Source of the DNA: Terfezia claveryi
Taxonomy: Eukaryota; Ascomycota; Pezizomycetes; Pezizales; Pezizaceae
DNA: 64,000 nucleotides
NCBI GenBank assembly: GCA_015179025.1
Contig: WHUX01000263.1
Span: 1-64,000, forward strand
Reading direction: 5' to 3'
Below the pieces are notes generated by a model, which had not been told where the DNA came from, made no database searches, and saw only the letters and a program-made list of their open reading frames with translations. The position numbers and the translations under genes were made by a program. This document shows positions 42,075 through 53,698 of the stretch, in pieces (position 1 is the first letter of the stretch; every line of letters starts with the position of its first letter).

Positions 42075-43729
42075 GTGCGAACATCATGGAGCTACAGGAT
42101 GTGCTCAACCGTGAGAAATAACGAATCGAAACTCTCGAAATTCAGCGCCGGCGTCAACATGTTCAGTGTAGGATCACTGACTTTTTGGGTAATCTTGGAA
42201 CTCCTGGCTCTTCCTCCTCTTAAGATTCTGGACCCTGCACTTCCGTATATCTACTTATTTGTCTCTTGTATTGTCATATTCGTGGTACTATTCCGCAGCT
42301 TTTCCGAGTTTATTCCATACTTGCCTATTTTCTCGTGATATAAGAATATATTGGTTATAAGCATATTCCCCTTGGTCCGAACGATATGTGCTTGTATCGA
42401 GCGTCATCTGTATGGAGGGATCGAAAACAGTATTAGAGGCTAGGTGGGAGAAATTGAGAAAGGAAGAAGAGAGGGAAGCACCAGACAACAGGGACAGGGC
42501 GACGAAGCATCCCTCGCAGGACATAATAGGTGGTTGTTGTCGGAAACCTACTAAAGGTACTCAGATGGAATCTCTCTGGCAAAGTATAGTGCAGGAAGAT
42601 GGCAGGGATGGTTGATGCATATACTCAGACGGACGACACTGTGGAAACTATAGGGAAGGAGAGTGTTAAAGCAGAACCATCACCTGCATTTCTCGCTTGT
42701 CAGTGCGCTCCTCAGCAGCCGAACTTTAGTACGAGTTTTCCTACGAGTTCGCCCACGCCTCCCTGAGGGTCTAGGAATCTCCAGCGCCTCCAGCGCCTCC
42801 AGTCCGGTTGGATCCATCCTACATATTTGCCATGACAGTACCAATCTCATAAGCATTCTCCCACATCCTCCTCCCACCAAGACTACAAAAGGCAGGGAGT
42901 ACAGGTTCGATCATGTCCTCGGGCCTACCACGACCAACACGTTACCCAGTTCCTCACCCTGTATCAATACATTCCTTTCAGCCGCTATAGATGGATGGGA
43001 TATAATTCTGCTTACATATGGGGCAATGGGCTCCTAAAGACTCATACCATGTTCGCTGAAAATGGTTTGGTAGACCGGAAATAATCAGGGCAACATAGGA
43101 GACGGCATTGAGGTCATACGGGTTTCTGCGGTTGAGATAAGTGGGATAAAGAAGGTCGAAGAACTTTTCGAAAAGTCAGGACGACAGAGTATGGACGGAC
43201 TGAGTATAGACTGAAAAAAACGTTCGTACAACCTCAATCCTGCTTTTTTTTTAACACATGCTCTCCTGAGATGTTAGTCGTATACAGTAGCTTATATATA
43301 AAGTAGGTTCGTGGGATGGTGCAGCGAACTATGAGCAAACGGGGTACGGCAGCAACAGCAAAGAATGAGACCTCAAGTAGGGGCCACGTATTGCTTCGAA
43401 TCTCCCTGTGCAATATGAAGCATGGGACTACTTCCACCCTGACGTTAGCTGATCTCGCGGGGGCCGAGCGCCTCGATAATCAAAGGAGGGTGTTGTGCCA
43501 ACTAGACTATCGTTAATCTGCTCCCACAAAAGGCCCAAATGGCCAAGCCAGAGGTAAGGAAGATCGGCACTGCTTCGGAAACACGGGAATTAACTCCTCT
43601 CTTTCTGCCCTTCGTACGTGGATGGACGACATGAGAACCGGAGGCTTGCAAAGCTTCCAATACAAGGGATGTGCCCTGACAAAAGAGCTCCACAAGGATG
43701 CTGTCGCGGCTGCAGAGGCAAAGTGAGGT
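42075..43729 (+). pseudogene. Kinesin motor pseudogene
   Basis: The pieces are in kinesin order. VFLRVRPRLPEGLG lies near 42735; YRFDHVLGPTTTNTLPSSSP and TFLSAAIDGWDIILLTYGAMGS follow near 42900-43035. The P-loop has lost one base, so KTHTM continues in another frame. After a decayed stretch come NETSSRGHVLLRISLCN (switch I region) and GTTSTLTLADLAGAERL (switch II, 43420-43475). About 100 bp later comes NTGINSSLSALRTWMDDM (relay helix, from 43579). Kinesins walk along microtubules using ATP. The RVRPRLP start resembles the C-terminal motor type (kinesin-14). Stops, the frameshift and an insertion at 43482-43580 make it dead. Confidence 0.85.
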
Positions 43730-44164
43730 CTGCCTTCTCAGTGTGTGTACCAGGGGATGAGGAAGGGAGAGCAGCCACAAGAGAGGCACTACGCTGGGCA
43801 GATGTGGCCTCGAACCCCACCTTGGAGGCAGAAGTAGCAAGGTAGAAGTTACCATAGAACATCCTCAAGTGTCAATCATCTGCAAGTACGAATGTAGGAA
43901 TTTGACTACCACATTAGGGTTTCGGGCATCCATTTACGGATAGATCAGTGTCGAGAAGCTGATCTTCACCCAGTCCCGCTCGGCTCACCACGTTGTTATC
44001 GTGCACGGGGCTTGCAGCTCGCTACGCCCAAGAGTGAGTTTAATTGTTGCCTACGAGAAACCTCACGCAGCTTGATCACGGGTCTCTTGTCCATTTGGAA
44101 TAATACCTCTCGTGCCAGGTGCAAATCCCACTGGGGCTTCCAGTACTGTCCCGTTGTTAGAATG

Positions 44165-44340
44165 TCGTTCATTCCACACATACCTTGTTATACCACTTGC
44201 AACACCACTTGCAACGGCTCGCACTCATATAGTGCTTCATACCTTGCTATACAACCTACAACAGCACTTGCAACGGCTTGCACTTATATAGCTTGCTTCA
44301 TACTTTGCTCGCACTCATATCGTTGCTTCATGCTTTAGAT
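44165..44340 (+). repeat. Short tandem repeats (CTTGCAACGGCTCGCACTCATAT)
   Basis: Three imperfect copies of CACTTGCAACGGCTYGCACT followed by TTCATACCTTGCTAT. 43730-45230 otherwise shows only unrecognised fragments; a 115-codon frame at 44420 and a Lys-rich stretch at 44890-45060 match no family I know. Confidence 0.5.
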
Positions 44341-45235
44341 GTACGTTCATACAAGTATATATATCTCCTTCATATTCCTAGTTGTGAGAGATAACTAAGT
44401 CTTCACCACAATACAATACATGCACTCACTGGGCATTCGAACGTCTTCTTCTTCATATACATCTCTCTGCTGTAACCATCTCGCCCTATTCATACTTCCT
44501 TCGTTGGACACTTGGATCTCTCCGCTCACCTATCTCTATACCCGTCAGGATCGGGAAAGGAACGCACTACAAACAAACCATAAGAATAATAAACTCCCGT
44601 TTGGGCAGACTAATCGGGATAAGAATTTGAGTAGAACCGTAACTGATGATGTTACCGTTGCAGACAAGACCTCTGGCTCCTCTGATGCGCCCAGTACAAG
44701 AAAAAGACACAAGCCAGGCCCAAAACAAAATACAGAGATCATCAAGCCAAAGCATGAGAGAAGATAATTCAAGAGGTACCAAGACAGCATGTGGGTTTAC
44801 CTTGGATATCCTGCCTCTAAAGAGGCCACTTTAGGTGATACCATCAAAGTACTTGCCCGGTTTCGGGATGTAGCAAAGTCCAATGGACTTCAAGTAGACG
44901 TCCGCAAGATTACTAAGGATCAAGATCAAGCTTAAAGATAAGGCGCAAGCCCTCTGTGTCGAAAACCTCAAACTGAAGCTGGATAAGAACACCACTACCG
45001 GTAGTGTCGTCAAATTATACAAGGGAGAATCAAATTTACCCAGCTCAACATATATGTCCTCCATGTGACGTTCGATATGAACTCATATGTCTCTGGATGT
45101 TCGTCCATACATGTGTATATGTTCTGGGCCGCACGCGGTCAATTCATTTGATAAAATAACTGAATTGGGCACATAACGCACTTGAATTTATAACAATATA
45201 TCTAATAAAAATATACGACTAGGCTATTATTGATC

Positions 45236-45391
45236 CCGGCGCACGCGGTATCGGCCAGAAGCTGGCCTGGGAGCAGTGGAAGATGTAATAGCTTCATCTA
45301 GCTCTGGATCGATTGGGATCTCCTCCAAGTCATCCTCCGGGTCATCCTCCGGGACATTCTCTGGGTGATCCTCCAGGTTATTATCCAATGC
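45236..45391 (-). pseudogene. C-terminal fragment of an unidentified acidic protein
   Basis: On the minus strand the frame reads NNLEDHPENVPEDDPEDDLE and EIPIDPELDEAITSS, then PRPASGRYRVRRDQ and a TAA. The EDDPEDD repeats arise from a 15-bp GGATGACCCGGA unit. Acidic, proline-punctuated ends like this occur in some transposases, but nothing diagnostic is present. The upstream part is cut off by the retroposon at 45445. Confidence 0.3.
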
Positions 45392-45444
45392 TGTAGTCTA
45401 ACTTGTGTTCGTTCAGCCAAACCTGAGAGGTTACCACAGTCATG

Positions 45445-45860
45445 ATCCGCTCGTTTTTTTTTTTCTTGTTTTGGAAGTCTGTACGTCTATGAAGCCTAAG
45501 GCCACGTTCCGCCCCTTTAAAGGTTTGGTACTCTCACGGAAGAACGAGAGAAATAAACCCCGTCTCCCCCCGCCACGCCAATATTGTTTACCCACCGATG
45601 CAAACACCTTGACAGGACAAGCGCTTGGTCGGATCCCAAGAACCAGAGCACCAACAGACAAAGGATAGCACCACGAGATAGCCCTCGCTGCCCACATCAA
45701 GCATATCTACAGAGACCTCGGGGGAACAACTATCGCGACCATTCCCCTTCGTTTGAAGCTTTTCGTCTCTTCCTGGTTCTTCTTCTTCCTCTCTTTCACA
45801 GAAATCTACCCCTCACGGGCATTGGTCCACGATTTTACGAGAGCACCCAGACCAAGTCGG
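45445..45860 (-). mobile_element. Retroposon with LINE-shared tail (copy 2)
   Basis: Inverted relative of 39480-39862 with the same internal blocks and the tail GCTTCATAGACGTACAGACT followed by an A-rich run (T-run at 45454-45464 on the plus strand). Copies differ by indels in the middle (an extra 45-bp GGGGGGAGACGGGG region here). The 87- and 86-codon frames across it are coincidental. Confidence 0.65.
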
Positions 45861-45989
45861 CAGCACGAATGTAACTCCCCCACATGATCGAACACTAGTA
45901 CTTAGTAAATAGACACTGGCAAGCCTTGAATGGTGCCAACCAGACTACCTTGAACGCAGGTTGCATTCGTAACAGGCAGAAGTTGTTAG

Positions 45990-46666
45990 GCGAACCATGA
46001 TGCACTTGTATGGGGCACTGATTGACCTAGACTATGCCGTTGAAGTAGGTTCTACCGAGGGAGGAGCAACAGGTGCCGCAGACCGTACTGGGACGCATCC
46101 ATTTATTGTGATGGGGGTGTTGGCCAATGGAGAAATGCATCAGTATAGACATGACCTTGAGAGTTTTCTCTATGTATTGTTGTGGGTATGTTGTTATCCT
46201 GTAATACCAGACCCTAACCCAGAGCAGAGGGACACAATGGACAATATCTGGCCACGCTCTCATCCTTTGAGAACGTGGATATTTGCAGATGAAGAGACAG
46301 TTACAGCACACAACACAAGGCGAAAAACATAGTCGTTGATGAGAGGAGGTTTGAGGGATTGTTGGGGTGGTTCAGAGCGGGGTTTGAGGGGTTCAAAGCC
46401 GTTGCTAGGCGGTGGAGGAGGACATTATGGGGGATAAAGGGGTCGAGGCGATGTACGATTGACACGGAGGGTAAGAGAGACATGGGAGGCGAGGGCACGG
46501 ATGGGATGGATTCTGCAAGCGGAGAAAGCGGTATTGGTTGTTGCATGATGAGGTGAGGATTGGAGTGGTAACTAGGGAGGCATTTGGCGAGGCAAGAGAT
46601 GCCTTGTGGGAGTTAGTTCAGGCGTTAGTGCCGGGGGAGGGTGAATTACAGAACCCATTACAGTAG
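45990..46666 (+). pseudogene. FunK1 kinase pseudogene (C-terminal fragment)
   Basis: MHLYGALIDLDYAV, RTGTHPFIVMGVL and HQYRHDLESFLYVLLWVCCY align with DLDYAV to RHDLESFLYVLLW of the intact kinase at 19620-22067. A frameshift near 46325 leads into ERRFEGLLGWFRAGFEGFKA, and the end VRIGVVTREAF...LVQAL is in yet another phase, stopping at 46664-46666. The catalytic loop (HRD) and ATP-binding lobe are absent. The relic starts just after a copy of the GTGCCAACCAGACTA motif (45933). It is only moderately similar to the intact gene, so it is not a recent duplicate. Confidence 0.88.
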
Positions 46667-46944
46667 AACCTCGTTATTAGCATATCATTGTGCCATCGAC
46701 CCCCATCCCTATAGCGAATATATGCTTATAGCAACATGCGTAGTTAGATGAACATATGTGCATCCGGGTAACCCTAAATACATCCTGGTACCCCCTAAAC
46801 ATCCCAACATCCCCTCCAACCACCGAATAACCCCTAAATATCCCCTCCAATCACTGGATACGCCATAAACATCCTCTGCAACTGGTCCTATGCAGTCCTG
46901 CAATGTTCTTTGCCTCTGCCAACCTCTTTCTGCTGTTTGTGCAC

Positions 46945-48840
46945 TAGACCTGGGCACGAGACAAGACGTCTCGAGACACTTCGGCAAAAGGCTCGAGACG
47001 TCTCGAGACTTTGGGTGAAAATTTTTTTTTTGGTTGCGACATGCAGATATCTGTCTTAGACAATTTAGTAGCCGTTGAGTCAGGTTAAGACAGTGTGACA
47101 CCCTTGACGTTGCACCCTTAACTTGTAATATGATTGTTCCGTGCTTAAAGGTAGCGATTCCTTCTCCGCTCATTCATCAACCAGCACAATAAGCCAAATT
47201 CCCGTATCAGCTGCTCGCACTCCAGATGAATATATCGCTGCTTTGGCAGGTCGTTATGCCAGCTTGCAAGACTCACGTACTGTTAGTGGAACCGCATGCT
47301 CACGGAAATTCAATAGCTTTAAGTCGGGTTCTTCTTAAGACTCTGCAAAAATTCCATGTTGCAGGTTCTATTCATGCTATTACAGCAGACTCTACATCAG
47401 TTAATACTGCTATATTTCGAAAGTTGGAAGTTGAAGGTCGTTTATCTGGATTCAGACAAGAGGATGCACATGTACATTATATGGGTCATGTAATTAACTT
47501 GGCAGTATAGATACTACTGAAAACACTCCACACAATACTAATACAGTATGAAGCAAATTTAGCTGATGAAGAGAAAGATATTGGAAATTAAGGAACTCAA
47601 CTAGCACAAGTATCCTATAAGGCACAGAAAATTATTGCAAAAATCCGGTCCTCACATCATCTTTGGGAGTTATTACAAGCACAGGCTTAAGCAGCTCGAA
47701 TACTATCCAAACATCCAATTTTGGATATACCTATTCGCTAGAATTCAATACATACTATGCTTGACCATATATTAGAATTACGGCCTGCAATTGATGCTAT
47801 GTACAAGTATATTTAATATACCTTCCCAAGTTTTATTATTGAAAAATATATTAATTATAATTTTCCTATAGATTAGAAGACCGTCTACGAAGCTTACAGA
47901 TCTATACAGATGAATGGACTTTACTTCAAAAACTTAAGGATATTTTAGATATCTTTATCAAAGCTACCAAACATTTGAATGGAAGTAGCTACCCTACCTT
48001 ATCTGCACAGCTTCCCTACTTCTCTGTGTTAGCTACTCGTTTGGAGACTATAGTCGATCGGAAACACACTCAGCCTGAGGAGTCTATTTTCTATGAAGCT
48101 TGTACTACTAGCTGGCAGAAGCTCGATGAATATCACAGCAAAACTGGTTCCGCACAAGCAATTGCAACTATATTAGATCCAGATTGCAAAATTCAGACAT
48201 TCCGAAACCTTGGGTGGTGAACCGAATGGATCTCAGATATAGAAGAAGCTATCTGCCGAATATATCATAACCAGTATGCTTCATCCACATCATCACATCC
48301 CTCTACTCCTCCACTAGCACAAACCACATATCTGGAGGATAATTTCATAACAGCAGTATTCGGTTCTTCACAGGGTAGCACAATTCCAGAGATGTCGGAA
48401 GTAGATATATTTTTGGAGGAAAAGGTTGAACTTCCACAGGTTGATCCAATTGAATGGTGGCGCACTTATGAGTCTCGTTTTCCTAACCTCTTAGTCATAT
48501 GGCTCGGGATTATCTTGCTATTCCTGCTACCAGTGTACCTTCTGAATGTTGTTTTTCTATTGCGGGAAATGTATTAACTAAGCGGAGAAGTGCTATGACA
48601 GAGGGAATGGCTAATGTGATCATGTGTTGCAAGTATTGGTTTGGGTTTGATGAGTTTACACCACTCGACATGATTTTAGAGCCAGGGTTAGTGGAAGAGG
48701 GCATAGAAGAGGATATTGACGCTGAAGCTGAAGCGGAGGATGAGTGATGACTTGTAGCTAGCTGACGAGTTTGAATATTCTTATAATTGTATTGGATGCT
48801 CTGTATGCAAAAGTCTCGAGACGTCTCGTGCCCAGGCCTA
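46945..48840 (+). mobile_element. hAT element, RIP-degraded (8-bp TSD TTGTGCAC)
   Basis: TIRs are TAGRCCTGGGCACGAGAC and its inverse, followed by GTCTCGAGACGTCTCGAGAC-type palindromic subterminal repeats. The 8-bp duplication TTGTGCAC is perfect (46937-46944, 48841-48848), as expected of hAT elements. The 1896-bp interior holds a decayed transposase without its BED zinc finger. It inserted about 270 bp after the FunK1 relic. Confidence 0.93.
47130..48747 (+). pseudogene. hAT transposase relic
   Basis: Segments in order: HAITADSTSVNTAIFRKLE (RNase H-like core, about 47370), a helical insertion region with several TAG/TAA stops (47510-47815), and a probable intron (GTATAT...CCTATAG, about 47808-47871). 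LEDRLRSLQIYTDEWTLLQK and ATILDPDCKIQTF follow. The dimerisation domain is IEWWRTYESRFPNL then MARDYLAIPATSVPSECCFS and LTKRRSAM (48450-48600). Stops replace CAA/CAG/CGA. The acidic tail ends DIDAEAEAEDE. No active protein can be produced. Confidence 0.88.
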
Positions 48841-49149
48841 TTGTGCACCCTCATCCGAGTCGTTCTCTATGGAATGATTGCTGTTGGGTTGAATCCGGAG
48901 TTCCGGCTTGAAGGATATAGAGTGTAAGAGTTTCTAATACCTCCGGTGCAACACTATGTGTGATGCGGACCGGAGAACGAGGCTCGGAAATGGCTCGAAT
49001 GTGTAGCAGAGGCCTTATGATCATTCCTATAATTGATGTCAAACACAAAAGATATCATTGTTGCTACATCGGTTGCTAATAGGTAACCTCTTGGTTTCTC
49101 CTATCTATTTTATATAAGAATATTACAGAAAACGTAAGAATATGCCTAT

Positions 49150-49770
49150 AGAGTTTTTATTCTTATTATATATGAGGGCAGTCAGCATCTGGCCTCATAG
49201 CGAATTTATTCTTGTAACGAAAATGCTTGTAACGAAGTTCTATTTTCTTTTTAGGAGGAGATCTCACGGGGAATTAGTAGCCTTGTATCTTCCCAATATA
49301 CTGCTGTCGAACCCTGTGAGATAGGTCTGTTCCGGGCACTCAATATTCTCGAGAGGCCTGGCTTGCGTGGGGCGGGCCTGCCGCGAGAATGGTTTGTTGT
49401 CTCGCCGCTGGTTCGGGCCCCTCGGGAGAACATGGGAGCTCATAATTACCCAAGTAGGTACACTTGATATATAGGGGAATAAGCACGCGATTCAATCCAA
49501 AGTGCGAGTAAGGTAGGGATGTCGTGCGTTGGACGTAGTTCAGTAGGTCATTAAAACGGAGTCGGAAGCGGATGCCGTTGGCCAAAAGGTTTCAGCGAGA
49601 GAAGAATATCTGACTACGAGTACTGGATTTTAAACAATATGCAAAATAAAATGCGTGAATAAGTAAATACAGACCCGATGGGAGCAACGCCACTAGACGC
49701 ATGAATTGAGCTATTAACAATTATCCCTTTGGCTACATGAGTCTTAAAGCCCTAAATCAACATGTAGGTT
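49150..49770. other. Intergenic stretch with Tc1-like motifs
   Basis: TTCTTGTAACGAAAATGCTTG with CTTGTAACGAAG at about 49210-49245 resembles the CTCGTTATTAGCATAT end at 46666-46690 in inverse orientation. The FunK1-side block containing the hAT may therefore be framed by a mariner-like element. No gene seen. Confidence 0.35.
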
Positions 49771-52301
49771 TAGTTTTGCACTAGCCCACCTTTGCTATCT
49801 GACTCTTTATTCAGACCACGTTCATCAAGCCTTACCATAGCTGCCCCTACTCCATTATCCTTGGGCCCCTGCATGTGCTCAAACTCACTGACTCCCTCTT
49901 TGTCCCCTCGAGCCCAGTTCCACTTCGCAAACCTCTTGCGCCCCCCCGTTGACTTGACGGCCGCCTTCGCTTTCCCAATAGGCTTCACTGGCACTGTCCA
50001 ACCCTTGTTCTGCTTGCCTGGACTCTCCCCCTTTGAATCCTGACTCTTCGTACTCTTTATACTGAGTCCAGTTAACCTACGCTTCCTTTTGACAAGGTTC
50101 ACAAGTTCATCCTGCAACAGCTTCTCTAACCACCATACCAAGCGCTCTGCCACATCAGGAGGTACTAATGGGGGAAGACTAGTAGGATAGATATTCGAGT
50201 GAGCGCAGAGGACCGTAAGTGGTTCCACATATCTAAGTGTGTGTGTTTGCGGGAGTGTGAGCAGCGAGAGGAGTTTCGTGCAAACGGGACAGCAGCGTTT
50301 CGAGACGCCGATAGTTCCATAGGTGTTCCTGAAAGCATGGATGTTCTCGGGGGGTTCCGTAAGATTGATATTGGTGATGCTGTTATTGGGGGAGGAGCTG
50401 AGATATGCCATGGTAGCAAGAATACTTTCGGCATGGTATACGCCGCGGAATTTTATGGTTGCCTCGCCATTAGGGAGGAAGAACGTGGCTTTGCCGCCGT
50501 GACCCTTCCCATAGTCTTCCAGTGCTTCGATTACTTCCTCCACTGTGACCTTTGCAGCATCCTGTGTCACCACAATTCCCACTTCGCTATTCATACTGTC
50601 CTCGGATGGCTCTGGGCAGGTAGCAAGACTGATATCATCTCCATTAGGGAACAAACTCGCAATGACATCCTTCCAAGACTCCATGTGTGTACTGGCCGTT
50701 TTTCCAACTGGTGGATTGAAGAGTGTGAGCGATAGTGGATTTTTCGGGAGTGACCGCTCATGACAGACAGACTCGATTGCCTGCTGGAACGAGGCAGCCA
50801 GCCAGAGCGATTGTTGGCAAGCATGGGACACCGCTTTTGCAGCAGAGATCTCTATTGCTGTATCAGAGAGGCCACCATCGTTGTCTTCGTCTTCCTCTGC
50901 GGCTGGATTAGTCATTTCATTCACGTTGTTGCTCCTGTTATTGAGATTAGCCTCCAGACTACTTGGCGTGCCATCTACTGGAAGGTGGGAGGGCAGCAAT
51001 GGAGGCTGGGTTGACAACGGTGGAAGTTTCCGCATAAGAGCTGTGATGTCGCTGTCGAGGGCCTCTACATGCACCTTGAAGATAGCAGAGTCATGAACCA
51101 TCAAATGGACATACCCCATCCGCCCCTCTACCTCTGTGAGCAAATCATCGTTATCACCTAGAGGATTGCCTATTTTGTAGGTGCTTATAAACTCGGTGAG
51201 AGTCCCTGCTGCCTTTTCGAGGACGTAAATTAACAGGTGATGGAATTCCGAAGCTGAGTCTGCCGTATATATTGCGTCGGCCACATCGTCATCACTACTC
51301 TCATGCTGTTTCCACAGGTAGGGACACCTGCTCTCGGGGCTCTCAAAATCACCACAGTACAGAATATCCGAAAACAAGTCCTCATGTGCCTCATTTTTTA
51401 TTGTCATAGGGGCAATTCCCCTTGTACGCATATGGAATTCCACCGACATGTGAATCTGCGACGCAGTCAAGCTCTTCAACGCCTGGAGAAAGCTGGTAAA
51501 TCCAGGAGACTTGAACCGCCGGTTCATCTTTGGTGCTGCTCGGAAAGTGATATATCTCGTAAATAGGCGCCTCCCCTCAGATGCTAGTTGCGGACTAGAA
51601 GAAATGATGCGATTGAGGAGGAACTCTATACTAGAGACGTGATCGGAAAAGGAGATAGCTCTGTTGCTGGATTAGTGATTGAGACAGTACACACAATACA
51701 CAATATGCTATGATGAAAAACAGACATACCGGTACTTTATGAGATACTTGTACATATCCTTGAGCGTGGTGACTAGCTCAAGCGCACCCAATACTTCAGC
51801 TGTAATTGCACTAGCATTGGATCTCTTTCCAATCGGTGAGTCATTCCGAGGGTTCCGAGCTACAAGATAGTTTATCCCACCTGATATACTACTTTGTTTG
51901 TCGGCCTGTTGGATTGCATTCTCTTGCGTGCTGCGCTCATCCGGGTCAGAGTCGGAGTCAATAGTGACCATCACATTAAGATGGGCTTGGGACCCCGATC
52001 TTTTTGGCAACACTGCCACGATCTCGTGCTCACGAACAAGAAGTAAAGCGACTTGATTAAGAAACTTGAGAATATCGGCATTGGCCTTTTTGCAACTGTT
52101 GGTATCGTGGGATCCTTTCAGGGCAGGATAGAGGTCGGTTTCCTGTTTCACCAGGACAGGATTTGGCTCGAGATTGGTGGTACAGTTACTAGTGGTGACT
52201 TCCAAAGCGGAAAGCATGTAAGTCACTGTTCGTGTGCGGAGATCATATGCCCGATGCAACTCCGAGTCTAAAAGCGGGGATGCTGACAATGCCGTCACCA
52301 T
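49770..52301 (-). CDS. OTT_1508-like deaminase family protein (two exons)
   Basis: Exons 51730-52301 and 49770-51666 encode 822 aa. The 63-bp intron (GTATGT...CCAG, branch CACTAAT) splits an Arg codon and joins MYKYLIKYR to NRAISFSD in frame. The N-terminal 230 residues are unrecognised. A long middle part has an acidic linker (AAEEDEDNDGG). Near residue 602 VYHAESILATMAYL supplies the H-A-E catalytic motif, and near 649 IGVSKRCCPVCTKLL the CxxC pair. These are the zinc-binding parts of the cytidine deaminase-like fold as seen in the fungal OTT_1508-like family. The C-terminus is basic (KRKRRLTGLS, KSTGGRKRFAKWNWARG). Substrate is unknown. ATG at 52301 is chosen; the frame is open to an ATG at 52370. 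Confidence 0.82.
51667..51729 (-). other. Intron of the deaminase-like gene
   Basis: 63 bp, GTATGT donor, CCAG acceptor, CACTAAT branch-like site 12 bp before the acceptor. Splicing restores a continuous frame between two long open regions. Confidence 0.8.
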
Positions 52302-52784
52302 TGTGATAGTGAAGAGGTGAAGTGGTAAAGTGATAAAATCAGCAACGCGAAGCGACACGAAATAACACAAGAAATTTGTTTACTAAGCAACCCAGATTTT
52401 TAGTTCCGGTGTCTGAACTACATAATTAGAATGCAACACCTTTCCAATTCGAGGATTGTATATCTCAAAACCCATGAAGCACACTTGAATTGTAGTAAGC
52501 ACAAAAGCCCAGAATTGGAGGATTTAAAAAGTACTTAATGTAATGACCGTGCATCAGCAGAAATAAATCTATCAGGTCACCGACTATTTACGTTGCGGCC
52601 CTTGCATCACTACCTTCTTGTTACCTCCCATGCCTCCCACGCGGGCCCTCGCAACATTCCTGTACATCCTGTGCGTCCTGTACATTCTGTCATTTTAGAA
52701 GGTATCTGGTACTATAGGTTCCGACCCCTACTGTCGCATTCGCATGCTTCCTCCGTACCAAAAGGGTGGTGTTATCGCACAGGA

Positions 52785-52990
52785 GCGCGGGTAGTCTGGT
52801 TGGCACAGTTTGCCACCTGTGGCATGCAGGGGTCACATAAGCTAAGAATGAGGCGCCAACCAGAATAAAGAAGTCTGGAACGAATCCACAACCAGACTAA
52901 ACGAATCCCCCAACCAGACGAATCCCCTCATTCTTAGCTTATCTGCACCAGGGGATTCCCCCACCGCAAACAACCAGACTAACCCCTCCG
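52785..52990. repeat. Cluster of the CCAACCAGACTA motif
   Basis: TAGTCTGGTTGGCAC at 52792-52806, then CGCCAACCAGAATA, ACAACCAGACTAAA, CCAACCAGACGAAT and ACAACCAGACTAAC within 200 bp, together with an inverted TAAGCTAAGAATGAGG / CCTCATTCTTAGCTTA pair (52838-52938). No gene. Confidence 0.7.
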
Positions 52991-53576
52991 TAAAAATCTC
53001 GCATCTTTGGTGAAGATGGAAGATAGAATCTGATAAGATTCTGCCTGTGATAAAGTCACGTGTGCCGTCTTAAACTGGCTGAAATAAGATGCTATCGCAT
53101 CCAGCCTCTGCGGCGTCTTAAGCTGGCTAATTTAAAGTCTGTATTGCTGAAAAGCACGTGAGCTAATCCAGCATATGACATTGTGGCGATATGCCACTCA
53201 CGCATATACTGACGTTGTGGCGAGATGCCACACCTCACGTAACTCCAGGCTCCAGCACATACCTGCTTTCTCGCAACGTAATAGCAATACTGTTCTCATT
53301 ATCCCTTCATGTATATAGAGCTCTTCTATTGCTTCTCTAGAGAGATTGAGCTTTGGGGGAATCTCATATACTCATATACACGAACGCCTCATAAACATAT
53401 TCATATCTACGTGCTCACTCATACGTTCACACTGTACATTCGCACTCTACGTTCGCACTGTCTTACAGATACACACACGCACATACATCAGGTGAAGTGT
53501 CCCTTTATTGGCCATTCATCTGTCTATTCGCTGTTAGGTTGCTATGCAAAACCTTTCATTCCAAGATGTATTACCC

Positions 53577-53698
53577 TAAACCTGTGCGGGCTTGGCACTG
53601 TGCGGCACTGGGCGGGCTTGGCACTGGGCGGGCTTGGCACTAAGCGGCACTGTGCGGGCTAGGCACTGTGCGGGTTGGCACTGGGCGGGCTTGGTATT
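53577..53698 (+). repeat. GC-rich minisatellite (GCGGGCTTGGCACTGG)
   Basis: About eight imperfect units built on GGGCTTGGCACTG and GCGGCACTG. 53700-53970 contains no gene; TATAGTGAACTCTCGATATA at 53872 resembles a pogo-like end. Confidence 0.7.

Noticed and set aside
44420..44767. 115-codon plus-strand frame
   Set aside because: Second half is Lys/Thr-rich and might be coding, but no domain, splice site or continuation could be supported.
50199..50735. 178-codon plus-strand frame
   Set aside because: Antisense shadow of the deaminase-like gene, without family features.
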